From Oasisia sp. SBJ-2009 (Eukaryota > Annelida > Polychaeta > Sabellida > Siboglinidae), in the NCBI GenBank assembly GCA_964017155.1, contig OZ024866.1:21238826-21302825 (forward strand): DNA of 64,000 nucleotides, written 5' to 3'. The first letter of the stretch is position 1; each line of letters opens with the position of its first letter. This document shows, in pieces, positions 11,041 to 22,800 of this stretch. A model generated the notes under the pieces. That model worked only from the letters and a program-made list of their open reading frames with translations, made no database searches and was not told the origin of the DNA. The translations under genes and the position numbers were made by a program.

Positions 11041-11617
11041 TGTCAACGCTCGATTATATGTTCAGTGTTATTTAGTTTTGTGACGAGGTGTTTGCTACGG
11101 GGGACCGTTGCAATCGCCGGATGACAAACAGGCCAAATCGACTGAGCGTCCTGAAAAAGTTCGCACTGTTGATTGGATTCGCCTGTTGTGTATCCAGACC
11201 TGGTGCTTGTGGTGGTTTGTTGTCGGGACAAATGTTGCTTGTCTGTTCGACTTACGTGTCTGTTATGTGTATGTACTGTGTTTTGTTCGATTCGCAGTGG
11301 AAGCTGAAAGTCACCAAATCGTCCGACGAGAGAAAGCTCCGAAGAGAGAAAGCGTCATTCGCAAGCACACTCTTGTTATTACGGACGAATAAATTACGGA
11401 ACGATGAAATACACAAATATAAAAAAACAACGAACATTACATTGACAATGAATATTACTATGCTTCGTTCCATTAAATAAAATGATGACAAATTATAAAA
11501 TCATGCCTATGTTGTATTTATAGTTAAGTTTGTCTCGGTGAACCCAATCGTGAGTTCCACACACGGCCTCGTACGTCGACTGTCCTCAGACTACATTCTT
11601 AAGTCCAAACAAATACA
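11041..11617. other. unassigned sequence
   Basis: Two overlapping plus-strand open stretches (11088-11480) show no domain I recognise. No LTR pair or splice signals could be defined. Confidence 0.25.
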
Positions 11618-11710
11618 CGTCACAACACTGGTACTGTGAATGATACACCGTCACAACACTGGTACTGTGAATGATACACCGTCACAACACTGGTACTGTG
11701 AATGACACTC
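11618..11710. repeat. 31-bp tandem repeat, three copies
   Basis: CGTCACAACACTGGTACTGTG starts at 11618, 11649 and 11680, giving an exact 31-bp period. The last copy diverges at its right end. Confidence 0.9.
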
Positions 11711-12056
11711 TCCAAACAGCGACTCGTTTCATCTCCATAGTTCCTGATGTCTTAGTTTGTGATGTCATAGTTTTACTTTTATCAACCACGTGATGTCTTT
11801 ATTCATCACGAAGTCACGTGAATAGTAGACGTATGCCCGCACGCACGCACAGACAGATAAAACCTGTATAGTAAATGATGTTCAGTGCTTAGTCACGTAT
11901 CGTACAGACTCTGAGGTTTTCAGTCAACGCCTCGAAATTCGACATTTGAATCGTTGAGTTCATTGATCTGTTCGGTGATCGTCAATTTGCACGGCTGCGC
12001 ATGTGTCAAGAAGGAAGTATTCATTTGCACAGAGGACTGTAAATTACCCTGACATA

Positions 12057-12271
12057 TTATCTACTGTTAAAGTTCTGCGGCGTGCGCCAGTTGAGCAGTT
12101 TGTAGCAGAGCACATCGAACTGCGCTGTGGGCGTGTCTGCGGCCGATGCATAGATTCCCGGCGAGGACCACGTCGTCGATACACTGCTGCAGATGGATGC
12201 TGAAGGTGGCAATGCCGGGTCCGCCACACCCCTGGAGCCGCTCTCCCGTCTGCAGCAAAGCCTTGCATGTC
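12057..12271 (-). CDS. putative GC-rich exon of an extracellular protein
   Basis: A strongly GC-rich block, open in several minus-strand frames, in an AT-rich region. One frame reads SPGIYASAADTPTAQFDVLC followed by YKLLNWRTPQNF, which looks like folded-domain sequence and could be a further jelly-roll domain of the gene at 13282-15281. The neighbouring MITE (12275-12769) lies at its upstream edge, and GC-rich sequence resumes for ~100 bp on the MITE's far side. So the MITE may have landed in or beside coding DNA. Frame choice is uncertain. Confidence 0.3.
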
Positions 12272-12274
12272 TTA

Positions 12275-12769
12275 GGCCGACTTCGATTGAGCTACTCAAG
12301 TTACTCGCGTAACCCCAACATGGTATCCAGTTTTTGATAATTTACATTGCGCGCGCGTAATTCAACTGAACACCGATGATCGTGATCACGGACATAAACC
12401 CCTTATGTAAATAAATAAATAAAACAAAGTAATCAGTTGTTTAGTGTGTAAATTGTGACGTTCATCTTTTTGGTCTTAAATTATAATTCTTAGAATGTGA
12501 TGACTTTAATTCATATTAAAATGATTGTGTCATGTAATGTTTAATTAATTTCTTATGCAGTAGGGGCCTACGTTCCCTATTGGTTGTCACTGCTAATGAC
12601 GTCAGTTACTCGAGTGAATCCTGTAAAACTCGCGATCGCCTCGAGTAGCGGCCTTGAAGATTCCCCTTGCTACTCTTGGTCAAAAATAGTCACATGCTCG
12701 AATGATCTCGACTGTCCGATTGGGACTCGGGTTACGCGTGTTACTCGCGTAGCTCAATCGAAGTCGGCC
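12275..12769. mobile_element. Harbinger/Tourist-type MITE, complete
   Basis: The ends are inverted repeats: GGCCGACTTCGATTGAGCTA at 12275 and its complement ending at 12769. They are perfect for ~21 bp and imperfect further in, where both carry GTTACTCGCG-type words. It is flanked by TTA on both sides (12272-12274 and 12770-12772), the 3-bp target duplication typical of PIF/Harbinger elements. It is 495 bp with no coding capacity. A truncated relative of its left arm lies at 838-995. Confidence 0.85.
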
Positions 12770-12886
12770 TTAGTGGCGTCTTCCCGCGTGGATACAGCGA
12801 ACACGGACGTCGTCATTTCAGCCGACGGCGTCAGTTCCAGGTCAGTCGCCACCTAACTGGGCGGACGCTCGCGGGAAGTCCGGACA

Positions 12887-13280
12887 ATCTGCGCCTAATA
12901 GACTCACTGGAACTGTTAAAGTCCAATTTAAAAGCACATCTTTTTAAGGCCCCATTTGTAAGTTACATGCAGGATATTTTATAATGAATTAATTTTAACT
13001 GTAAATATAGTTACTTTATTATTAAGTTATTAATATATTTTATTATTTATTTGTTATTTTATTTATTTATTGCTGATAAATTAAGCTTATGAACTAGGAC
13101 TTTTAGAAGCTATATTTAATTATATATTATTATTATTTAACATTTCGTCTTTACGTTCAAGTTTAACTGATTATGAATATTTTAAATATGTATGTATTAC
13201 AATGTATTTTATGCGCCTCCGAGCGGAAATATTTCCGGATATACGGCGCTTTACAAATAAAAATTAGTATTTATTATTAG
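12887..13280 (+). mobile_element. CR1/L2-group LINE 3' end
   Basis: It begins with coding remnant LRLIDSLELLKSNLKAHLF, the 'FK..LK.HLF' C-terminus of CR1/L2-like pol. An AT-rich 3' UTR follows. It ends in a GCGCCTCCGAG...CGGCGCTTTACAAATAAA hairpin-like tail and an (ATT)n run. The same kind of GCGCC...GGCGC-TATA-AATAAA end closes the LINE at 51906-52924. 5'-truncated insertion. Confidence 0.75.
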
Positions 13281-13281
13281 T

Positions 13282-13605
13282 TAAGTCGCCTGCATGTGCT
13301 GAGACTGCATCAACTCGGACGCCACAGTGCCCTTGCCGTCGATGTAGTCCCAGTAGAGGGCGAGGTTGGCCGTGCTGGTCGTCACGGCGACACGGTAGTT
13401 CTGCGACACAACCGTCGGGTTGTGCGGTCGCGTCCACACGCGCACCTCGCCCAGGTAACCGTTGAACGGGATCCCCGCATCGCCTGTAGCGCTCTCTCCG
13501 AGGGTGAGAGTACCTACCACCCGGGGTGGACACGTCGGACGGCAGACGCACGACGTGTACGAGTGTGTTGGTGTACGACACGACGACATAGGGGGAAGGT
13601 CTGGT
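13282..13605 (-). CDS. laminin-G-like jelly-roll exon, second half, one frameshift
   Basis: The first frame reads PYVVVSYTNTLVHVVRLPSD, then shifts by one base near 13520 into GTLTLGESATGDAGIPFNGY, LGEVRVWTRPHNPTVVSQNY and ANLALYWDYIDGKGT, ending in a stop near 13282. The order 'Y-V-x-V-S-Y-T / G-x-L-x-L-G / F-x-G-x-L-x-E-V-R-V-W' is that of LamG/pentraxin-like jelly-roll domains and continues the domain begun in the exon at 14427-15281. The upstream border is probably the acceptor CCAG near 13604. The shift falls at a CCCGGGG tract, so a sequence error is possible. The LINE 3' end at 12887-13280 lies immediately downstream. Confidence 0.6.
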
Positions 13606-13640
13606 ATTATGAGCCACCAGAAAATATGAGCCACCTCTCA

Positions 13641-14426
13641 AACTCAGAAATGGTACAACAAGCGTTGCCATCTAGCCTTTATTTGTAGAGTTAAGGAAAT
13701 TAGCGGAGCAGCCCGCCTACATGTTTTAATGGTAAGGCGAGAGAAATTGAAATATTTACGTGACTAACGGCTCATAACATTTCATATGATTTCTGCATGT
13801 TGAATTAATGCACATAAATCATATATGTGCAGTCTATATCAACGCAAATTATGTTTTACGACCAGACAGTTAATATGTCGATCTGCGTAATCGGCGATAA
13901 TGCATTCACATCGAGTACATTTCCCGCTGTTGCAAAAATGGAAGGGATATGCCTTCTGGACAATATGGACCACATGAAATTCATGTAATATGAGCATATA
14001 CTCATATTACCTTTGATGATTCAAATCACAGTATAATATTGGTGTTTTATTATGATATTTAAAATTAATTTATATGTGAACATCGCCAATATGTAGTACA
14101 AGCGTTAATCTTCTGATTGGTGTATTTGAATTCAAAACATATAAACAAACAATTATTGTAGAAATGTTTCCATCAGCTGGTCATCACTACCAGTAATTTA
14201 TTTTGTTAGAAAAGATGCGAAACTTTAAGAAGAATATCACAGGCACATCGACACAGGACATGCTTGCCGCAGCTGTCCGAGTTGAGTTGTCGAAATGCAC
14301 CATAAGTCGGAGAGACAAGCAAGTCGCCGTCACCAGGTGCCTCGCCGAACACTACCTGGCCAAGGTGCGTACTAGTGCAGAAGTGATGAAGTCTCCACTG
14401 GAGCGGTCACCCGTACTGACCACAGG
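13641..14426. other. intron between two jelly-roll exons
   Basis: AT-rich intron-like DNA. A plus-strand open frame of 98 codons overlaps its upstream end (14203-14499). I do not recognise that product, and it partly overlaps the antisense exon, so I do not call it a gene. Confidence 0.4.
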
Positions 14427-15281
14427 TCAAGAAGAACAGCTGGGGGAACTACACGTGCAGGACGGACATCTCGTTGTCCCAGAGCGGGTTAAGTTGTGAC
14501 CGCCGTGGTGGATCTCTCGGTTCACGACCGACAACGTCGCTGCACTGTGGTGAGACAACACGACGCCGCCGTACGATATCGGGTCCACCTGGATCTCGAG
14601 TGTGAAGCTACCGGAAGGCAGGGCCGATAAACTGTTGATGTTCATGCCGTTGTTATTGAAGAGCAGACAGACGCCGACTTTATCGCTGTCCGTTGCACCG
14701 CCAGTGAACCGGTCGTACACTGAGCTGGCTTCCGCTGAGCTAGCTGCAACACGGCGACGGTCTAGACGACGAACTTCGACAGGATGTCGAAGACTCTCTA
14801 TACGGAATATGGTCAGTTCGAAGGTGGTCCCGTCCAGGGCCATCACGGTAGCTTGACCGCGCCACGGGGCCGCCACGAGGTCGTCGGAGCTGACATGCCA
14901 CACGTCGGACGGCAGGACAGCGCAGTCGGCGCCCAACCAGCCCGGACAGACGTTGTCGCAGGACTCGCCCCAGAAGCCGACGTAACACTGGCACGCGCTG
15001 CAATTCGACGATCCGTACATGCATCCGGTGCACTCCGGCGCCAGTGACTGCGGATATGACGACACGGGCGTGTCGCACACCAGCGACTTGTAGTCGACCG
15101 TTCCGGAGCCGGCGATCTCGCACAGGTGCGGAACGCCATTATCGCTTAGTAGCCGTGTTGCATCCGGGGCGCCCTGCCACGAGCCGAGACTCACGCGGCC
15201 GCTAACCTCCAAGTCGGGGCAGTCGACGTCGAAAGTCTCGTAGACGAGGCCACTGTTCGGACCGAAGTGATAGAAGTGCAG
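14427..15281 (-). CDS. EGF-like plus jelly-roll exon of a large extracellular protein
   Basis: The acceptor GTCTTACATCAG gives a start at 15281. The frame reads LHFYHFGPNSGLVYETFDVD, then an EGF-like cysteine cluster ECTGCMYGSSNCSACQCYVG with FWGESCDNVCPGWLGADC. Next is a beta-rich segment, DVWHVSSDDLVAAPWRGQAT then VMALDGTTFELTI, which resembles the start of a vWD-type domain. It ends in LPSGSFTLEIQVDPISYGGV and VLSHHSAATLSVV, the first half of a LamG-like jelly roll completed at 13282-13605. The GC content is far above the flanks. The donor is unclear (14430-14510). The protein is probably secreted or cell-surface, but neither signal peptide nor start is in view. Confidence 0.6.
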   Translation of the reverse strand: MHFYHFGPNSGLVYETFDVDCPDLEVSGRVSLGSWQGAPDATRLLSDNGVPHLCEIAGSGTVDYKSLVCDTPVSSYPQSLAPECTGCMYGSSNCSACQCYVGFWGESCDNVCPGWLGADCAVLPSDVWHVSSDDLVAAPWRGQATVMALDGTTFELTIFRIESLRHPVEVRRLDRRRVAASSAEASSVYDRFTGGATDSDKVGVCLLFNNNGMNINSLSALPSGSFTLEIQVDPISYGGVVLSHHSAATLSVVNREIHHGGHNLTRSGTTRCPSCTCSSPSCSS

Positions 15282-15329
15282 CTGATGTAAGACCACAATA
15301 AGGTGTTCATCCGCCATTACCATTACCAA

Positions 15330-16623
15330 AGAGTACCCTATAAAAGCTTTATGCAGGTTGTCTGAATTTCTGTGAGCACATATGTAGTATGGAGTAGAAA
15401 TGATGGTGTTGTGCAGCGTGGTATCAGAGCTATCAAATCATGACAGTTGTCAGTCGGTGGATTTCTGCGTATTAATACAGTTGTAATTTTGCTTAGTGAT
15501 GTAGTCAGAGGCAATCCGTGGGTGGTTCAAGCAGAAATGGATGGGTGTAAGGTTTGAAAGAAGTTTGTGGGAGCCTCAGGTATTAAAAGTTCACGAATTT
15601 TTTAACTGAACCTCTGTCTACGGAGGATAAATATGCTGTGAAATTGTCAATAACAGATCTCATTCAGATTAGTAGGAAATTAAAGAAACGTTATAATGGT
15701 CGCCTATTTTTTCAATGGGATGTGCCACGAATAGCTTGAAGGCTGGTAGTAATCAGGCGCAGCGACCCATTGCTTGCGAAAATTTGACAGCTGCGGATAA
15801 TAAATATTTCTTTTGGGTACACATTGAAGGATCAAGGGAACTGGGGGCACGTACCCCAAATACTTTTTGAATTTATCAATGTGATGTCGACTTTTGATGG
15901 ACTGCATTTGAATTACATAATGAATAAACGTCGCACGACAACCTCTTCACCCACACATACACAAACACACCACACACACACATTACGCTAGTAAAACAAT
16001 TGCCAGTGGCTTTGTCTATTGGTGGGGGACGAGGGGGACATATATACACATGTATACAAAATAACTTCTTCTAATCCTTCACACTCCACTGGCCACGGTG
16101 TTTAAAGTGGAGGGAGGTCGGGTCAATTTATATATATATATATCCTACCAGAAAGCAATGAGGCCGTAGCTCGTTTGGTGCAACAATATAAACACTTGAC
16201 AACAGATATTAAGTGTGTAAAAGGGCAAATTTTATTACCATATCCTATCCTACATACATGATATATAAAATTCCCAGCACTGCTAATTCGCATATATATA
16301 TATACCCACAGACTCGGTCGATACGGCTGTTAAGCAAAGACGCCACGTGCGTGTTGTCTGAGTTGCATGTGCGACAGAGGTGTAGATACTTTTGAAAAGT
16401 TGCAATATATAACTTACCATTTAGATAGAAACAAGCCTGCATGTGTTATTGTACTTCGCATAATATTAACGACATACAACAGTATCAGCTCAAAGAAGCT
16501 TTTATGTTAAACATTTAGTGTTAAAATAATCCCCGTGTCGTGCTGTCTGCGGGCAATGTCAACATACACTAATATACTTTGATTGCAAATATCCTGATTA
16601 CACACCATCTAGGCTAGCTATTG

Positions 16624-16665
<42 letters not shown>

Positions 16666-18434
16666 GCCAGAATATGATAAGCTTTTAGTTGGCATATATA
16701 TATATATATCTGAAGCTAGGATATGATAAGCTTTCAGTTGCCACCCAAATTCATTTAAAAAACATAATTGGAATTGTCACCACTCATGTCACATTTCTGC
16801 ACAGTTTTCGTGTGAGTGAGCCATTAACTATAAAACACTATGACACAAATATGCAACATGAACACATTCCATACAAAGTAAAGGAAACGCCTTATACAAC
16901 GCAGTATCCAATATGTAGGTCTGCTCATAGAGCTATAAACAATTCACTTGGTGGTAAACGTGTTAAATTGGGCAGAAAATCGAAGCCGACATATATAGCC
17001 ATATAATCGCCTATAAACTAAAATTAACAGAGACATAGTGGCAGGTTCGAAACTAAATCAAAACATTAAAAACTTCAGAATCTGTCTTTAAGAATCTAAT
17101 TCACACAATATAACGTCACCACGACCCGTTAGACATACATCACACACATAATATCATCATGCCGGATGTGTTTATAAATGAGTACTCTTTATCATGCACG
17201 ATAACAAATATTTGAAAATAAAATAAATTAATTAGCAACTAAGTAACGTACATGACTTAAATATTATGCGATATGTTATGTGGAAAAAAAATTACCAAAG
17301 TACATTTAAAAAGATTAACTTATGGCAATATGATTTCCAATCACTCGTTGTCATGTGAAGACTGTGGTTGTTCTCGTGTAAGACAATGCTAGAATTACAC
17401 CATGGTGGCTTAGGACATTTTGCAAATACACTATCACATGCCGTTAGCCTTTTAAATATACGTGAAAGTCAATGCAATAATATATTAATATCACTGTGCA
17501 CATCAAGCTAAAAACAGAAAAATAAATGTGCTTATAGTCGTCTTTTTAACTACCAAAGTCTAAACTATTTTTGAGTAATTCAGCAAGAGATTATTTATTA
17601 CACTTTGTATAACACGTTTTTCAACAATGAATAAATCATATTCCCATGCATTAACTAAGATATAACGTACATAACTAAACATTCAAAGTACAACCAAGAA
17701 CATATAAATTATGCATATATGTTCATAACCATGTTACAGTGCTATATATATATATATATACTATTGACAGGCACTTATGTAAACAAACAATGAACTGAAG
17801 CAACGTGGAGTGAACGTAATTCCTCAAGCATCGAAGCGGCAGCGAAGGGTTTCTGAACCCGAAAACGTTCCACAAAGAATCCGTCGCTCTAAATTCTACA
17901 GTACCGTACATGTTGAGTATTACTAGACAATCCTAATCCCCGATCTGGTGCAATTCGTGTTCATAACAGGGCATGAGTTACGCAGCTGTATAGTATGTAC
18001 CACCAACGATCTACTACACGCATTGCCAGTGCTATTTCACTGCTGTTGCGATGACGCCATTGTTTGATGTTTAACTATTTATTACTTTCTTACACATAAC
18101 TATCGTATGTACGAAAACACTAAAGACGTCCACACACACATATGCGCCCAAACACACAGACACACACAAATGCAGGCACGCACGCACACACACGAATACG
18201 TACTATCATCCACACTCACATACACATACATACACACACAGACATACACACACACACAAACACAAATACATACTGTCATCCACACTCACGTACACATACA
18301 AACACATACAAACACGCACGCAAACACACACGCGCACGCACGCACTGATACGAACCAACGTACAGAGCAAGGTATCACCGTATGACAATACAATAATCCT
18401 TTCCATGTCCGTATATCTGCAGTGTGATATATCA
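15330..18434. other. AT-rich intergenic DNA with simple repeats
   Basis: No gene recognised. It contains (CA)-rich DNA near 15955-15985, (TA)n at 16130-16145, 16630-16665, 16690-16710 and 17744-17761, and a direct repeat of TATGATAAGCTTT on both sides of the (TA)n at 16695-16710. 18118-18350 is a long (CA)n/(CGCA)n microsatellite just downstream of the receptor stop codon. Confidence 0.6.
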
Positions 18435-18505
18435 CTATGCGGATATGACGTCATAGACGTTCGGCACATCCGGCTCTCTCCTTGGGTGGTCGTAGTCCGC
18501 GATGT
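18435..18505 (-). CDS. receptor exon: C-terminal cytoplasmic tail and stop
   Basis: 71 nt. The acceptor TTGTTTGTCAG is followed by [20 protein letters not shown], then ISA and TAG. It joins in phase with the exon at 18841-18914 (split Asp codon). Tyrosines in YDHP (Y-x-x-P) and YDVI contexts are candidate phosphotyrosine docking sites; that role is inference. Confidence 0.75.
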
Positions 18506-19332
18506 CTGACAAACAAGAATGTGTGAAAGTTAGTAAGTTGAGTGAATACACCAAACAACAATGCACGTGCCATCAGAGAAGCCGATACGATGTTTGATTG
18601 AACAGGTCTGCCAGGGAGTAAAGTGTAAGCGCGTTGAGCAATTCTAAGGATTTACTATTTTGCTGTAACAAGAACTTACCTTTTATATTCTACAACATAT
18701 GCAAATAATGCCAATTCTTACTATTGCATTAGTTGTGCAAATTATGTACAATTTTATATACATCCATCAACAAATAGCTAGGTGAGTATGTTTACATATG
18801 TTGTTCTTTTAGGTATGCACTACATTTTAAAGATATTTACCTGTTTCCATTTCCACTGGGGGCGGTTCTCTCTGGGGAGATTGTTTGTTAGATTCACGGT
18901 TGTTAATCCTCATCCTGAGATGTGAACAATGGCAAGAACTGTAATAGGTATATCATATTATCATAGCTAATAGACAAACGGTGAATGAAAATGAATATAT
19001 TTAATAAATATTAAGCATGACAATTACCAACTACAAAATATATAGTTTTATCAACTATATTAAATTAAGACATAATTTCCCAGTTGTTGATAATTCCTTC
19101 AAGAAAACAAACATTGCTCCATCATTCTCGGTTACTCACCTCATGACTGTTACCATAACGACACTTGCACTGTTACCATAACGACACATGCAATCACAAT
19201 GCCAAGAAAGAAAGTCGCCACAGCAATTCCGATGCTCGATCCTGTTCCCAAAGCACAAGTAGCAACTTGGCGTGTAGGACAAGCAGCTGAAACAAAGTGA
19301 AACAATCACGATATATATATATATGTATATAC

Positions 19333-19383
<51 letters not shown>

Positions 19384-19809
19384 TATATCTGTATTATTAC
19401 GACTTTTACGGTTATGTGTATCTCTATGTGGTTTGTGTGTGCGTGACCGCGTGTGTGTATGTGTGTAACTTACCGTGCGCGTGCGAGCGTGAGTGTAAGC
19501 GTGTGTGTATCATATATATATATATTATGTGTGTGTGTGCGTGCGTGCGTGCGTGCGTGTGTGTGCATGCATAAGTTTGCTGGTATCTGTATATCCCTAC
19601 TACCACCTCCTCATCTGGTTAGTTCGCCTTACCTGGCCTTCACCACTGGCTGTTGTTCTCGCTGTTGCAGTCGTCGTGATGACGGGAATTTCTGAAAATA
19701 TTTGGATAAGGTCAGTAGTGAAATCATTACACTTACTAACAGGATAATTGCATAACATGTGAAACTGGTAACACATTTTTTTATTATACGTATGTATGTG
19801 TAAGTATGC

Positions 19810-19851
<42 letters not shown>

Positions 19852-22800
19852 GGGGAGAGAGAGAGAGAGATAGCAACATTAATGAATACGGCCGCCATCT
19901 TTAAAAATGGCGGATGTGAATGTCGGTTAAGGTCAAGAAGTAAAATATTTAAAATATCTACCCCAATATATGTATATATTATATATTGAAAAAGTGTCCG
20001 TATAGCATCCCTCCAAATATCTCGTTTTAAAGATATATAAACAATTCGATTTTACAGCCGCCATTTTATTAAATGGCAGTTGTGAAGGTCAAATTAATGT
20101 CAGATGTGAAATGTGTGATAAATTTGAAATCGCTATCCACTTATCTATACACTGATGTCAAAATAACGACTCTATACTTTATCAGATATAGCAACATTAG
20201 TGAATACGGCCGCCATCTTTAAAAATGGCAGATGTGAATATCGCATAAGTCCAAATATACCATATTTGAAATTATAATACCCGGATATGTATAAATTAAG
20301 CCTAATGTTAATGTGTTATGTGAAATTGTTCATGAAATATGGAAAAGCAAGTTTTTTATTTTCGATGGCAGCCATTTTGAATATTGCAAAAAATGGCGGA
20401 CGCATCAAAATCTCAGGTTGCTTCCATCAAAATTCTGAAATAGTATGGCATGGAGGTCATCTGTGCCAAATTTCATGCTTTTGTCGAGATGTGAAAATTT
20501 ATGGCATTTTCTCACATTAAGAGCCCTCACTATTAGGCAATAAAAAAGAACACGGCAAAATCTGTCAAATGACCAAAATTGGCTGCCGGACGAGGGTTAT
20601 TTGTCGTATATTTTATTTAACTTCTGGTTTCAGCAGAATATTCTTATGATAACAAACCTAGAGAAACATTTAAAATGCAAACGGAAAGAGAAACCGCTGA
20701 GTGTGCGTGCTGTTTCCATGTTGTGTATATTTGCATACATACAGCCAAGCATATACATTCATACGTACACACGTATATAATGTACTCTTCTCTCTGTCTC
20801 TCTCTGTCTCTCTGTCTCTCTGTCTCTCTCTCTATTGGTGTGAAAATTTATTACATTAAGAGCCCTCACTATAAATAAAACAACATTGCTAGGTTATTAT
20901 GTATAAGAATTCATTTTGTCCCTATCGATCTAACCGACCGAGCGAAAATGGATGAAAGAATTGTCTGCCGTCATCGCATGTATTTATGTGCTTCTGTGTC
21001 TGAATGTTTGCGTGTGTGCGTGTGTGCGTGTGTGCGTGTGTGCGTGTGTGCGTGTGTGCATGTGAGCGTATGTGCAAGTGTGCGTGTGTGTACGTGTATA
21101 TATATATATGTGTGTGTGTGTGTTTGCGTGTGCATATGTATATGAACATATTATTATACGCTTATTATTAAATGTTTGAGCTACACTAAAACTCCTCACA
21201 ATGTGTAAGTTGCAAGAAGCTTTATTACCTGTACACTCGATCTTGTCTCCATCCCACGTTGCGTTTTTGGTGCAGACGAGGGCATGTTGTTGACCATCGC
21301 TCTGGTAGCCAGTCGCACACGTGTACGTTGCTTTGTCCATGTACCCTGACCCGGTCGTCTTGACCGTGGCATGTGAGACTTCTGGAGGCTGTCCACAGGT
21401 CAGTTCTACACGAGTCACAATTGGGACATACAAATATCTGTGCATGTGTGATCCCCACCGATATGGTGTCAATTTTAAATAGAGTGTGTGCCACAGTTAT
21501 CATTGGCGGTTTGTCATACATTTAGGACTTGTATATATTGCTGTGCAATATCTTTAGAAACGACATTCTCGCTGTGTAAAATAATAATATTGTTGTCTGT
21601 TGCATGATTATAATATATATGTAAATTAATCAAACTAAACTCTCGTTGAGTTGGCCTTTATCAATTTACACTTGTCTTGCTGTGTTTAAATTAAACAGCA
21701 GGGTTTGTGACATGAGACGTAACGTGACGTGACGTCACGCGACACAATATCAAATATACAATAACGACTTACTTGGTAAGAAATTTGCTGTCACAATGCT
21801 GCTTGTAGAGGTGATGTTCTCGTTGTTGGTGGCACTAAGTTTCACATCGTACTCGTCGTAGCTGACACCCTGCAGTGTCACTTTTGTGTCCGTGACTTTA
21901 TTGATAGGTTCGTTCTTCCAAATAGTGTCACTCTGACGTTTGTAGTATATAACAACCGCTACAATGTTATCGCACCCGCTGCTTTTCAGTTCCTGTATGG
22001 AAAGATACAATGAACAAATATGAATTTGTTGCATTTTAGAAGATTAGTTGTTATCCTATTACATTAGAGCTATTGCTAATTCACACATAACAATTATAAT
22101 TGCCTTTATTCAATACTCTCAAATTGAACCGTATGTCTCTATTACAAAATACTTGTTTCTCTGTTTGTTTCTTTTTTGCCTGTCTGCCAGTATGTCAGTG
22201 TCCCCGTCTGTTGGTCTGACTGTCTGTTTGCCTGCCTGCGTTTTTGTTCCTTTGCTTGTTTGTTTATTTGTTTGTTTGTTTGTTCATTTATGCCCCACCT
22301 CTCTGTCAGTTTTGCATATATCAGGCTGTCATTAGAATGTGATCGAGCAGACCCGTTGGGACGGTCTGTAGAGTTATACTTTTTTTTAAATGTGTCGTGC
22401 TAGAGGAGACGTTGTGGCGGCTCAATAGTACAAATGACATTACGTAGAGTTCTAGCCACAATGAACAGTAATTGTCAACAATTATACTTCTGTCAGCAAA
22501 CAACGCGGTCTCCGTGTGATCACCTTTCACACAGTTGTGGTTGACAGAAATGTAGCCTTACCCATAGACATATTCATATTTTATTCACTCAACTAACATT
22601 TCGATAATCATGTTTTTTAACAAGGGAAAGAAAACATTTTATGACCATTATTCATTGCAATATATGTACAGTTCAGCTTTCGTTTTAGTGTCAGTTTCAG
22701 TCACTTTTGCATGCACTGATTGACATTTCAAACGAGTGTAACAATTCGTATACCGACCATGCAATGGTTATACATATTATACATATACAACACTTATAAA

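Noticed and set aside
11041..11620. LTR retrotransposon around 10.5-11.6 kb
   Set aside because: No pair of direct LTRs, primer-binding site or pol motifs could be found.
14203..14499. 98-codon plus-strand frame
   Set aside because: It overlaps the antisense EGF/LamG-like exon, and I recognise no domain or splice signals. Left unannotated as a gene.
16160..16220. tRNA-like start GGCCGTAGCTCGTTTGGT
   Set aside because: It resembles an A box, but I see no B box (GGTTCGAATCC type) or foldable acceptor stem downstream.
18100..18470. Open frames over the (CA)n microsatellite
   Set aside because: Their Thr/His or Val/Cys content is purely the translation of CA/GT repeats.
19633..19691. Longer stalk exon ending at the stronger-looking donor GTAAGG (19632)
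   Set aside because: It would place the transmembrane exon out of frame in every reading. The alternative donor at 19643 keeps the phase, so I preferred it, with reduced confidence.
20922..21149. Cys/Val- or His/Thr-rich open frames beside the sushi exon
   Set aside because: Translations of TG/CA simple repeat.
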